Origin: Mesorhizobium sp. L-2-11
Lineage (GTDB): Bacteria; Pseudomonadota; Alphaproteobacteria; Rhizobiales; Rhizobiaceae
Assembly (NCBI RefSeq): GCF_016756595.1
Contig: NZ_AP023257.1
Coordinates: forward strand, 2,620,001 to 2,684,000
Reading direction: 5' to 3'
Length of the DNA stretch: 64,000 nucleotides
In this document: positions 53,409-61,611 of the stretch, piece by piece
Layout of the letters: each line of letters opens with the position of its first letter
Position numbering within the stretch: position 1 is the stretch's first letter
Program-made: the position numbers and the translations under genes
The notes under the pieces: model-generated
The model's database searches: none
The model's input: the letters and a program-made list of their open reading frames with translations, nothing else
Told to the model about the DNA's origin: nothing

Positions 53409-54956
53409 ATGGGGCTTGGTCGGAATTTCCGCCGTTGGGGGATGCGGGCCTTCATCGCCGTCATGGTGCTTTCGCCGCATGCGGCGTCGGCCGACACCAT
53501 TACGCCCGAGCGGATCACAGCCGCCCTGTCGAAGCTCGAACTGCTCGCCGAAGGCGTCGTCGCGGATGGGGGGGTGCCTGGTCTCGCCATCGGGGTCGTC
53601 CATGACGACAAGGTGGTCTTCCTCAAGGGGTTCGGGCATCGCGAGGCCGGCAAGCCGGAGGCCGTCGACGCCGATACGGTGTTCCAGATCGCCTCGCTCT
53701 CCAAGCCGGTCTCGGCAACGATCGTGGCGGCATTGGTCAGCGACGGGGTTGCTTCGTGGGATTCGAAAATCGCCGACCTCGATCCGGCCTTCCGGCTTTC
53801 CCAGCCCTATCCGACCAGTGAACTGACGGTTCGCGACCTGTTCGCGCACCGCAGCGGGCTTCCCGGCACCGCGGGCGACGACCTCGAGGACATTGGCTAT
53901 GACCGGGCGGAGATCCTGCGCCGCCTGCGGTTCGTGCCGCCGTCATCGAGCTTTCGTGCCGGCTATTCCTACAGTAATTTCGGACTGACCGAGGGTGCCG
54001 TCGCCGCCGCGAAGCCGACGGGCAAGCCGTGGGAAGAGGTCGCCGAAGAGAAGCTCTACCGTCCGCTTGGAATGGCCTCGACCAGTTCGCGTCATGCGGA
54101 CTTCATCAAGCACGCCAACCGCGCCGCGCTCCACGTCAAGATCGACGGCGTCTGGGCCGCGAAGGTAAAGCGCGATCCGGATGCGCAGGCGCCGGCTGGC
54201 GGTGTCAGTTCCACGGCGCGCGATCTCTCGCAATGGGTGCGCCTGGTGCTCGGCAACGGCGTCTATGATGGCAAGCCGCTGATTGCCGCCGATGCGCTGG
54301 CTGAGACGCATGTTCCCTTGATGACGCGCGGCAAAAACCCCGTCTCCGGCGGCGAGTCCTTCTACGGCCTCGGCTGGAATGTCGAATTCGGCCGGCACGG
54401 CCTGAGCTGGGGCCATGCCGGCGCCTTCAGCGTCGGTGCCCGCACGCTGGTGACGCTCTTTCCCGAAGAGAAGCTTGGCATCGTCATTGTCGCCAACGCC
54501 TTTTCGACAGGCGTGCCGGAAGGCCTGTCCGAGAGCTTCGCCGACATGGCCTTTGACGGAAAGATCGAGAAGGACTGGGTCAAGGCATGGGACGCCACCT
54601 ATGCGGGCCTGTTCGGCCCGGCAATCGCGGCGGCCAAGGCCACCTATGCCGCGCCACCGTCTCCGGCCAGCCCGGCCGGCGCCTATAAGGGCCGCTATTT
54701 CAATGACTTCATCGGTGATGCGGTTGTATTGGGTGAGGGCGGCGGCCTGGTGCTCAAGGTCGGGCCGGCCGGCGCGCGGTCCTATTCATTGAAGCATTTC
54801 GACGGCGATCTCTTCGTGACCTTCCCGGACGCCGAGACGCCGGACAGGCCCTCGGGCGTAGGCTTTGACATCGGCCCCGACGGCAAGGCGTCGGCCATGA
54901 CCGTAGAGTTTCTCGACGATAACGATCTCGGCACGCTGCGGCGCGTTGGTGATTAG
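53409..54956 (+). CDS. Beta-lactamase-class serine hydrolase, exported
   Basis: A 515-residue protein with an N-terminal signal (MRAFIAVMVLSPHAASAD after a short basic stretch) and a class C beta-lactamase/esterase domain. The SxxK motif is SLSK at 96-99, YSN is near 188-190 and HAG stands in the region of SWGHAGAFSVG. A C-terminal ~110-residue beta domain follows (GAYKGRYFNDFIGD). The family includes esterases, D-aminopeptidases and peptidoglycan hydrolases; the substrate is not evident. GGGGGGAG lies before the ATG at 53409. It may be separately transcribed, being 127 bp from the permease. Confidence 0.85.
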   Translation: MGLGRNFRRWGMRAFIAVMVLSPHAASADTITPERITAALSKLELLAEGVVADGGVPGLAIGVVHDDKVVFLKGFGHREAGKPEAVDADTVFQIASLSKPVSATIVAALVSDGVASWDSKIADLDPAFRLSQPYPTSELTVRDLFAHRSGLPGTAGDDLEDIGYDRAEILRRLRFVPPSSSFRAGYSYSNFGLTEGAVAAAKPTGKPWEEVAEEKLYRPLGMASTSSRHADFIKHANRAALHVKIDGVWAAKVKRDPDAQAPAGGVSSTARDLSQWVRLVLGNGVYDGKPLIAADALAETHVPLMTRGKNPVSGGESFYGLGWNVEFGRHGLSWGHAGAFSVGARTLVTLFPEEKLGIVIVANAFSTGVPEGLSESFADMAFDGKIEKDWVKAWDATYAGLFGPAIAAAKATYAAPPSPASPAGAYKGRYFNDFIGDAVVLGEGGGLVLKVGPAGARSYSLKHFDGDLFVTFPDAETPDRPSGVGFDIGPDGKASAMTVEFLDDNDLGTLRRVGD

Positions 54957-55054
54957 AGCGGCGGACTTGCAAGTCGAACCGTGCCGCCGCTCTATCTTTT
55001 TGTTTGAGCATCGGATTTTCCCAAGACCGGTTCCCACTTTTGGGTCCGATGCTC
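54954..55054. repeat. Bipartite palindromic repeat with terminator-like first hairpin
   Basis: An 11-bp perfect stem (54954-54964 with 54984-54994) is followed by TCTTTTTGTTT, a good rho-independent terminator for the serine hydrolase. Its stop codon lies in the left arm. The second module, GAGCATCGGA (55006-55015) against TCCGATGCTC (55045-55054), shares its core with the repeat at 28371-28418. The hairpin-linker-palindrome plan matches the element at 22195, so all belong to one mosaic repeat system. Confidence 0.8.
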
Positions 55055-55181
55055 TAGGGTCAATGGTATTGAGACGGTTGTCCCTTTTATCCCGCTGCAA
55101 GACGCGGCATCAACGCTGCCTCAACAAGGTCGACCTTCCATGCTTCGGGTCTGCCGGTAATCATCGAAGGAGAGCATTGAG

Positions 55182-55601
55182 GTGAACGAAGACGCCGCCA
55201 GTCCAAGGCCGCTTTCGGAGATCGCCAGCTACCACGCCCATATCTACTATGGTGGGCAGGCCGAGCGGCAGCATGCCGAATGGCTGCGCCAGCGCATCGG
55301 CGAGCGTTTCCGCGTGCGCCTGGGCAACTGGCGCGACGAGCCGGTCGGCCCGCACCGGCAGGCCATGTACCAGGTCTCGTTCGCCAACGAGATTTTCGCC
55401 ACGCTCGTCCCGTGGCTGATGCTGAACCACGGCGGCCTCAGCATTCTCATCCATCCCAACACGACCAACCCCAGGCGCGACCATCTGCTCGACCCGATCT
55501 GGATCGGGCGGGCGCTGGGCGTGCACGAGGAGGTGCTTGGTGAGGAGGATGAGGCGGAGGAGGCGCTGGAGGTGAATACGGAACCGACGCTTGGGGGTTA
55601 G
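55182..55601 (+). CDS. DOPA 4,5-dioxygenase family protein
   Basis: A 139-residue protein: SYHAHIYYGG near residue 16 with paired His, RVRLGNWRDEPVGPHRQAMY, and MLNHGGLSILIHPNTTNPRR followed by LDPIWIGRAL. The His residues match the metal site of the small extradiol dioxygenases that cleave DOPA-like catechols. The acidic tail (GEEDEAEEALEVNTEPTLGG) is a poorly constrained extension. GTG start with AAGGAGAG upstream. A second, partial copy of its 3' end lies at 56813-56944. Confidence 0.85.
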   Translation: MNEDAASPRPLSEIASYHAHIYYGGQAERQHAEWLRQRIGERFRVRLGNWRDEPVGPHRQAMYQVSFANEIFATLVPWLMLNHGGLSILIHPNTTNPRRDHLLDPIWIGRALGVHEEVLGEEDEAEEALEVNTEPTLGG

Positions 55602-55810
55602 CAGGGCAATCGCTTACGGTGCTCCCCCTCTCCGTCTCGGCTTCGCCGAGCCACCTCTCTCCCATCTCATGGGGGCGAGGAACCCAAGCAATTCAAAGCC
55701 GCGACTTCGACGGTTAGCGTTTCCTCGCCCCCACAAAGTGGGGGAGAGGTGGCCGCGTAGCGGACGGAGAGGGGGCTGCGCCCAGGGCTGCGCCCTATGC
55801 GATTGCCCTG
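55602..55810. repeat. 209-bp inverted-repeat element, MITE-like
   Basis: Bounded by perfect 12-bp terminal inverted repeats CAGGGCAATCGC (55602-55613) and GCGATTGCCCTG (55799-55810), starting right after the dioxygenase stop codon. The interior is a long imperfect palindrome (CCCCCTCTCCGTC against GACGGAGAGGGGG; CCACCTCTCTCCC against GGGGAGAGGTGG) with an inner CTCGGC-TTCG hairpin. It encodes nothing. No target-site duplication is evident. Confidence 0.75.
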
Positions 55811-55954
55811 AAAGCGCCAATGAGCGGGACACGCGGCGTCTTAAGGCCGGCGGCGGCCCGATTAGCCGAAGACAACTTGTCTGCTTGACGAAGATTGGTG
55901 CGCTGTTTGAGAACGGGAACTCCGTGGGGAGATCAGCAAGGCGGTGGGCAAACT

Positions 55955-56784
55955 GTGAGGCGCGTTCTTCGAATACTGGCCGCGCTGACCATGGCGTTCG
56001 GCGTGGCCGGCTGCACAAGCATCTCCTACTACGCGCAGTCGCTGGAGGGTCATGTGCAGATCATGGCGGCGCGCAAGAATGTTGGAAGACTGATCCGTGA
56101 TCCTTCGACGCCCAAGGTACTACGCAGCAAGCTGGCGTCGGCGAGCGCCATAAGACAATTCGCGACAGATGAGCTGGCCCTGCCTGACAACAGCAGCTAC
56201 CGCAGCTATGTCGACATCCACCGGGACGCTGTAACCTCAGCCGTTTTTGCCGCGCCGCAATTCTCGCTGGCGCCACGAATATGGTGCTTTCCGGTTTTCG
56301 GCTGCGTTCCGTACCGGGTTACTTCTCCCGGAAATCCGCGACGGACAGCGCTGTCGAGCTTCAGAGACAGGGGCTGGACGTCTACGTCACAGGCATCACC
56401 GCCTATTCCACGCTGGGCTGGTCCAGTGACCCGCTGCTGAGCACCATGTTCCGTCAGGACGACACCTATCTCGCAAGCCTCGTCTTCCATGAACTGGCGC
56501 ATTAGCGCCTCTATGTGGACGGCGATTCCGCTTTCAACGAGGCTTTCGCGGTTGCTGTCGAAACCACCGGCACAAGGAAATGGTTCCGCGCCGCCGGCGA
56601 TCGGGCCGGATTGCGCCGCTACGAAGCAGCTCGCAGGCGCAACGCTGATTTTCTCAAATTGGTGTCGAAAACGCGCGACGAGCTGGCCCAGGTCTATGGA
56701 AGTCCCCGTACCCCGGAGCAGATGGCGGCTGCCAAGGCAGCGACGATCGACAGTCTGCGAATGCGCTACCGGCACATGCTGTAA
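55955..56784 (+). pseudogene. Putative aminopeptidase lipoprotein, frameshift plus amber stop
   Basis: GTG start, lipoprotein signal (ALTMAFGVAGC lipobox), then the predicted-aminopeptidase (COG4324-like) pattern: SISYYAQSLEGHVQIMAARK, IRQFATDELALPDNSSYRSY and RIWCFPVFGCVPYR. One G is missing in the run at 56316-56318; restoring it gives RGYFSRKSATD and AYSTLGWSSDPLLSTMF. The frame then reads VFHELAH, an intact HExxH zinc motif, and hits TAG at 56503 where Gln would be expected. Beyond it, RLYVDGDSAFNEAFAVAVE continues to the stop at 56784. Two lesions make it inactive as read. Confidence 0.85.
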
Positions 56785-56812
56785 TTGAGTTGAACAGGCA
56801 CGATGGGCCGTG

Positions 56813-56944
56813 CCCACTAACCCCGACCGCAACCGTCTGGTCGATCCGATTTGGATCGGGCGTGCGTTGGGGGGGCACGGGGAGGTGCTTGGCGAAGACG
56901 ATGAGGCGGAAGAGGTGAATACGGAGCCGACGGTGGGGGCGTAG
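56813..56944 (+). pseudogene. Duplicated 3' end of the DOPA-dioxygenase-like gene
   Basis: The frame TNPDRNRLVDPIWIGRALGG, HGEVLGEDDEAEEVNTEPTV and stop is ~70% identical to the last 43 codons of the gene ending at 55601. There is no start and no upstream domain. It therefore represents a partial paralogue left by duplication or recombination across the aminopeptidase region. Confidence 0.8.
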
Positions 56945-57044
56945 GGTGGGCCATCGGCGAGGCCTGGCTCGACCTCGGAAATCGCGTTCGCCTGCAGCTT
57001 AACTCAAACGCGCATGCTTTGCGCCTCCACGGTCAGCCGTATAA

Positions 57045-57275
57045 GATCAGTCTGCGACTTCCTGAAAGCAGACGTTCGGCTGAGGCGGCATGATGTCCGG
57101 GTTTGACTCGAAGCGGCCCTTCCTGGACCGAATTTGCTTCCCGGAAGCCGACGTTCACCAGAACCACCAGTCCTGACCCCAAACCGGTCCTTGCTGGGCC
57201 GATTTGGCGGCTCGTAAGCGGACGTGGACGTTGCCCGGAACCAGCGACTTTGCACCGTTCCTGCCGTTCCAATTG
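57045..57275. repeat. Degenerate tandem repeat, about three units of 65-75 bp
   Basis: Three diverged units each open with a GAAGC(A/C)GACGTTC-like or TAAGCGGACGT motif. Each continues through a C-rich middle and closes with a CGG(C/T)CCTT-CTGG-CCGA-TTTG-like segment: ~57065-57135, 57136-57205 and 57206-57275. The region has no gene. Identity between units is moderate, so the boundaries are approximate. Confidence 0.5.
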
Positions 57276-57371
57276 AAATCAGCTACGGCGCTAGGTGACC
57301 CGGCTCCAGTCATTCCCAAAGCCGTCGGCTTCTTCAAGCCGCCGATCAGCGGCATGGAAGTGGCATGTTAT

Positions 57372-59309
57372 TCAGCCCGCTTGGGCGCGGTGAACGTTCA
57401 TAAGGGGCGATGCTGACGTCGCGACTTTGCCAAGCTGGAAGACTTCCGTCGCCTCGCCGCGGCCGCGCAGCCGGTGCTTGCCCGCCGGGATCCTTTCGAA
57501 CCTTTCGTCGAGCCGCGACGCGGTCTCGCCGGAAATGGCGATTGCGGCGGTGGCGCCCGGTTCGAGCTGCTTGCCGAGGTCCTGCAGCCGCTGGCTGACG
57601 TTCACGGTGTCGCCGACGATCGTATAGTTGACGCGGTCGGATGCGCCGATATTGCCGACGATGACGGAGCCCGTGTGGATGCCGATGCGGACATGAAGCG
57701 GAGGCCGGCCTTCGCCAGCCGCTTCCAGATTGTCCTTGTCCAGCTCCTCGCGGATGGCCGCGGCTGCGCGGACGGCCGCGGCGGCATGGCCCTTCAGACG
57801 ATCCGGCGCGCCGAAGAACGCCAGCATGCCGTCGCCCAGGAACTTGTCGACAGTACCGCCATGTGCATCGACCGCGCCGCACAGGATCGCGAAGTGGTGG
57901 TTCAGCAGCCTGGCCGCGGCGGCGGCGTCCATCTGCTCCGACAGCGTGGTGAAGCCGGCGATGTCGGTGAACATCACGGTGACGACCGCTTCGCGCGGTT
58001 CGGCGATGCCGATCTCTCCGGTGCGCACCAGCTTGGCCACCAGCGAGCGCGGAATATAGGTCGAGAATGCACGCAGACCGATCAGCATGGCATTGAAGGC
58101 CGAAGCCTGGTTGTCCAACTCCAGCACCCTGCTGCGCGGAAGGGGGGTCACGCCGTCGAGATCGAAATCGGCGACGCGCGTGGCCTGGCCGGCGATCGCC
58201 TGGATCGGGCGCGACAGGCGCTTGCCGAGAAGAATCGCGACGATGACCGCCACCGCCATCGCGCCAAGTCCAAGCATGGCCGATCCCATGACGCGCTCGA
58301 TTTCGTCACCGATCTGACTGGTCTTGAAATATGCGCCGAGCGTCCAGGGCCGGTCGCCATAGCCGGTGATCTCACGGGTAATAGCGACGTAAGTGTTCTC
58401 TCCGTCCCATGACGTCGAACCGTCCTTGTCGTCAACCTGGATTTCGGCAACCTCGATATCGCGGGTACGCTGCGTGCTGAACTCCGCTTCCGGTTTGCGC
58501 GCCTCATATCCGGCGAGAACCGGATCGCCGAAATTGGCGAGCGGCGTCAGCGGCAGGATGCCGTTCTTCAGCGCACTCGGGGAAGCCAGCCGCTGGTCCG
58601 CCAGGATGGATCCGTCGCCATCCAGAATGAAGGCATGCGTGCCGAAGCGCGACGACAGTTCCTGCGTGATTTTGGACAAGTTCTGCAGTTCCACCGCGGC
58701 GATCACCCAGGCCTTCGTGGCGCCATCGCGTGACAGCGGCGCCGAGACGTTGGCGAACAAGCCATATTCGTTGGCCACGAAGGCGCCCCACCGGCGTCCG
58801 TCGACCTGCTGGCGCTCTTCAAGAACGGCGCGCACTTGCGGCGATTTCTCGGTCTCGGCGGGGAGTTTCCGGATCGTTCCGGCAGGATATTTGGCGTCGT
58901 TGTCCCCGGTCACCGCCGCCCCCCTGCAAATCAGGTCGGGTGTGCAGATCAACATTGCGTTCACCCCCGGCACTGCCGCCAGCGCACTGGCAAGTGCCGC
59001 CGACATCGCCTCGTCGTCGATCTGGAACTCGCCCTGCTTGTAGAGCTGCGCGACGCCGTCCACGGCGCTCTCGGCGCGCCCCATCTCGGCGCGCAGCAAA
59101 TCCTCCATCGCATCGATCAGGAGCGTCGACTGGGCGCCGAGCAGGTCGAAAGTGTTGCGAAGGTTGGCGCCGACCGACAATGCGAGCACGCCGCCGACCG
59201 ACAGGAACACGAGGCTGCCGAAACTCATCGCCATGATGACTGCAATGGGGATGCGACGCCGCTTCTTTTCGGGGCGGACCAGACGCACTGGTTGTGCGGA
59301 CGTGCTCAT
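57372..59309 (-). CDS. Membrane-anchored class III adenylate/guanylate cyclase
   Basis: A 645-residue protein. A basic N-terminus leads to helix 1 (~21-47), a ~295-residue periplasmic sensor of the Cache type, helix 2 (~343-361), a HAMP-like linker and a cyclase domain from ~440. Metal aspartates are present in MFTDIAGF (Asp449) and FLGDGMLAFFG (Asp493), followed by RIGIHTGSVIVGNIG and YTIVGDTVNVSQRL with the transition-state Asn/Arg. It should make cAMP or cGMP in response to an external signal. ATG at 59309 is used; GTG at 59333 is an alternative. Unlike the domain in the 36-kb regulator, this one appears active. Confidence 0.9.
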   Translation of the reverse strand: MSTSAQPVRLVRPEKKRRRIPIAVIMAMSFGSLVFLSVGGVLALSVGANLRNTFDLLGAQSTLLIDAMEDLLRAEMGRAESAVDGVAQLYKQGEFQIDDEAMSAALASALAAVPGVNAMLICTPDLICRGAAVTGDNDAKYPAGTIRKLPAETEKSPQVRAVLEERQQVDGRRWGAFVANEYGLFANVSAPLSRDGATKAWVIAAVELQNLSKITQELSSRFGTHAFILDGDGSILADQRLASPSALKNGILPLTPLANFGDPVLAGYEARKPEAEFSTQRTRDIEVAEIQVDDKDGSTSWDGENTYVAITREITGYGDRPWTLGAYFKTSQIGDEIERVMGSAMLGLGAMAVAVIVAILLGKRLSRPIQAIAGQATRVADFDLDGVTPLPRSRVLELDNQASAFNAMLIGLRAFSTYIPRSLVAKLVRTGEIGIAEPREAVVTVMFTDIAGFTTLSEQMDAAAAARLLNHHFAILCGAVDAHGGTVDKFLGDGMLAFFGAPDRLKGHAAAAVRAAAAIREELDKDNLEAAGEGRPPLHVRIGIHTGSVIVGNIGASDRVNYTIVGDTVNVSQRLQDLGKQLEPGATAAIAISGETASRLDERFERIPAGKHRLRGRGEATEVFQLGKVATSASPLMNVHRAQAG

Positions 59310-59357
59310 GCAGCCAATGTCATAATGCGCCACCGCATTGCAAGCCCGGTGACGGCT

Positions 59358-59436
59358 TTAAGGAGAGGACGCGCGCCGAAGCATTCGCACCAATGTGGCG
59401 CCGATGTTTTCCAGCGCCGATGATTCCGATCCTCAT
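59358..59436 (-). pseudogene. N-terminal remnant of an NADP/F420-type oxidoreductase
   Basis: AAAGGAAC precedes ATG at 59436, which reads MRIGIIGAG. Removing one A from the AAAA run (59407-59410) gives GNIGATLVRMLRRAS, the Rossmann start of NADPH-dependent F420-reductase-like proteins, then a stop at 59358. Only ~25 codons remain. It lies 35 bp from the left end of the IS256-family element. Confidence 0.55.
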
Positions 59437-59471
59437 AGGGGTGTTCCTTTCGTAAATAGATAGTGTTCTGA

Positions 59472-60876
59472 AGGTTCTGCAAAAAGCTCTGGAGAGAGAA
59501 CAGCCCTTACTCTGAGGCGAGGGGCGGCCATGGCACGCTGGTGACGTTGCGATCACCGATTCCCGTGGAAGGGTAAGTGCCATGACCAAGCGAGAGGTTA
59601 GACTGAGCAGAGGCGAGTTGAAAGCGTTGCTGTTGTCGGATGAGGACGGCTTCCGCAGAGTTTTGCAGACTGTGGTGCAGGAGGCTTTGGAAGCCGAGAT
59701 GACGGAGGCGATCGGGGCCGAGAAAGGCGAGCGGACGACGGAGCGGGTTGGTTACCGGTCCGGCTATTACGAACGCAAGCTTGTGACGCGGGTTGGCGTG
59801 CTGGAACTTCGGGTTCCGCAAGATCGGGCCGGCCGGTTCTCGACGGAGTTGTTTGAGCGTTACCAGCGCTCGGAGAAGGCACTGGTATCGGCGCTGGTCG
59901 AGATGTACGTGCAAGGCGTGTCGACGCGCAAGGTGAAGGCGATCACCGAGGATCTGTGCGGCCATTCCTTCTCGGCCTCGACGGTAAGCCAGGCGACGGC
60001 GCGGCTGGATGAGGCGCTGAAGGCGTTCTTTGAGCAGCGGCTTGCCGAACCTTACCCGTACCTCATTCTGGACGCGCGCTACGAGCGGGCGCGCGAGGCC
60101 GGCGTGATCGCCAGCCAGGCCGTCTTGGTGGCGATCGGCGTCGACTGGGAAGGCCGGCGCCAGGTGCTCGGTGTCGAGCTGGCCAACCGTGAAAGCCATT
60201 CGAGCTGGCGCGCGTTCGTGGCAGGGCTCAAGCAGCGCGGGCTCGCCGGCGTCGAGTTTGTCGTCTCCGACGACCATCCGGGGCTCAGGGCAGCGATCCG
60301 CGAAGTCCTGCCCGAGGCAGTCTGGCAGCGCTGTTACGTGCACTTCCTCAGAAACGCGCTCGATTATGTGCCGCGCAAGGTCGATGACGACTGCCTGATG
60401 GAGCTCAGATGGTTCTATGACCGGCGCGACCTCGCCGAGGTCAAGCGCGACCTGGCGCAGTGGATCGCCAAATGGCAGGCCAAATACCCGAAGCTGGTGG
60501 ATTGGGTGGAGAACAACATCGAGGAGACGCTGAGCTTCTATCGGCTGCCGCTGCCGCATCACAAGCACATGAAGTCGACGAACATGCTGGAGCGGCTGAA
60601 CCAGGAGATCAAGCGGCGCACCCTGGTCGTTCGCATCTTCCCCAACCCGCAGAGCTGTTTGCGGCTGGTTCGGGCATTGGCGGTGGAGATCCACGAGAAC
60701 TGGCTCGAGGCGACCCGCTACCTCAACATGGATCATCTGCGCGAGCACAAGAAGGAGAACCTGAGGGCACTGGCCGCCTGACGCGGCCGCCATGTCCGCC
60801 GCTCCGCTAAACACGGGGGCTGCGCGGCGGACACGCCAACGTCACCGCTGAATGCCACGCCATTTTTGCAGAACTT
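59472..60876 (+). mobile_element. IS256-family insertion sequence
   Basis: About 1.4 kb with matching ends: AGGTTCTGCAAAAA at 59472-59485 and its near complement TTTTTGCAGAACTT at 60863-60876 (13 of 14 identical). It carries one intact transposase gene. The nine bases on each side (GTGTTCTGA and GACGCACAC) do not match, so no target duplication is visible; ends or flanks may have been rearranged. Confidence 0.8.
59582..60781 (+). CDS. IS256-family (Mutator-type) transposase
   Basis: A 399-residue DDE transposase. It opens with EVRLSRGELKALLLSDEDGF and has the N-terminal VGYRSGYYERKLVTRVGVLE region. Catalytic positions are Asp in YLILDARYERAR and Asp in VEFVVSDDHPGL; a C-terminal helix has HMKSTNMLERLNQEIKRRT, which carries the Glu. 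CHxxxH-type residues (RCYVHFLRNALDY) are present. The frame is intact with GGAAGG before the ATG, so the element may be mobile. Confidence 0.92.
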   Translation: MTKREVRLSRGELKALLLSDEDGFRRVLQTVVQEALEAEMTEAIGAEKGERTTERVGYRSGYYERKLVTRVGVLELRVPQDRAGRFSTELFERYQRSEKALVSALVEMYVQGVSTRKVKAITEDLCGHSFSASTVSQATARLDEALKAFFEQRLAEPYPYLILDARYERAREAGVIASQAVLVAIGVDWEGRRQVLGVELANRESHSSWRAFVAGLKQRGLAGVEFVVSDDHPGLRAAIREVLPEAVWQRCYVHFLRNALDYVPRKVDDDCLMELRWFYDRRDLAEVKRDLAQWIAKWQAKYPKLVDWVENNIEETLSFYRLPLPHHKHMKSTNMLERLNQEIKRRTLVVRIFPNPQSCLRLVRALAVEIHENWLEATRYLNMDHLREHKKENLRALAA

Positions 60877-61349
60877 GACGCACACAACTCGTAAATATGG
60901 AAGAGCGCCCGCCTCAGTCGCGGACGCGGGCGCCTCGAAGATGCGCCCCTTTCTCGCGCAGTGTCGAGAGTGTCAACTCCCGGAAAGGCGCATGCAAGAC
61001 ATGATCGTCGCCGCCATGCAGGAGAACCGGGCGATCATCAAGGCGCATATCGAGCGAATGGTGACGATCTTTGAGGCCTCGTGCATATGCTCTGACCAGG
61101 CGGATCCGGGCGGCCATACCGTCAGACAGTCGGCTCAGGATCGCCGGCAGCCGTAGCGCGAACGTCAGGTTTGAGGGAGGGCTACGATTGACTGAAATTG
61201 GCGCAAAGCAGTCCAGGCTATGCTGGACGCGAAGGTCGGCTCTTTAGCCCAATCATCCCGAAAGCGGATCTTCCGCTTCCGGCCGATCCACGACTGTCGA
61301 GACCTTGATGCTAGGCAATGGCTGCGTAGGTCCCCAATCACCCCCCCGC
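60877..61349. other. Intergenic region between the IS element and the MoaD gene
   Basis: About 470 bp. A plus-strand frame entering from the IS end reads ERRMQDMIVAAMQENRAI and KAHIERMVTIFEA, which is protein-like, but it has no own start or known domain. It may be a remnant of the gene interrupted on this side. Nothing else is supported. Confidence 0.4.
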
Positions 61350-61595
61350 TCACCCCCCAGCCAGCCGCGGCAGCAAGAAAATCTCCGCCCCATGGGGCAA
61401 TTCCTTCGACCACGTATCCCGATAGATAACCCCGTCTATGGCGACTGCGATGCCGCGGTCGATGTAGGGCTCGAAGCCGGGATACTGCTCGGCCAGCTTC
61501 CTGAACAGCTCCCTGATGTCCTTGGCCTCGATCTCGACCTTGCTCTTGCCTCCGGCGATTGCGCCGAGCGATCCCCAGAGCGTGACTTCGACCAT
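61350..61595 (-). CDS. MoaD/ThiS-family sulfur-carrier-like protein
   Basis: An 81-residue ubiquitin-like protein: VEVTLWGSLGAIAGGKSKVE, IRELFRKLAEQYPGFEPYI, and AVAIDGVIYRDTW, with FLLPRLAGG at the C-terminus. The terminal Gly-Gly is the hallmark of MoaD/ThiS, which carries a thiocarboxylate for molybdopterin or thiamine synthesis. It follows the molybdopterin-binding dehydrogenase subunit by 16 bp on the same strand, so it may be a dedicated sulfur carrier for that enzyme. Confidence 0.8.
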   Translation of the reverse strand: MVEVTLWGSLGAIAGGKSKVEIEAKDIRELFRKLAEQYPGFEPYIDRGIAVAIDGVIYRDTWSKELPHGAEIFLLPRLAGG

Positions 61596-61611
61596 CGGAC
61601 CGAGAACCTCT

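Noticed and set aside
60866..61156. 96-codon plus-strand ORF after the IS element
   Set aside because: Begins inside the IS terminal repeat and has no recognisable family; kept only as a possible remnant.
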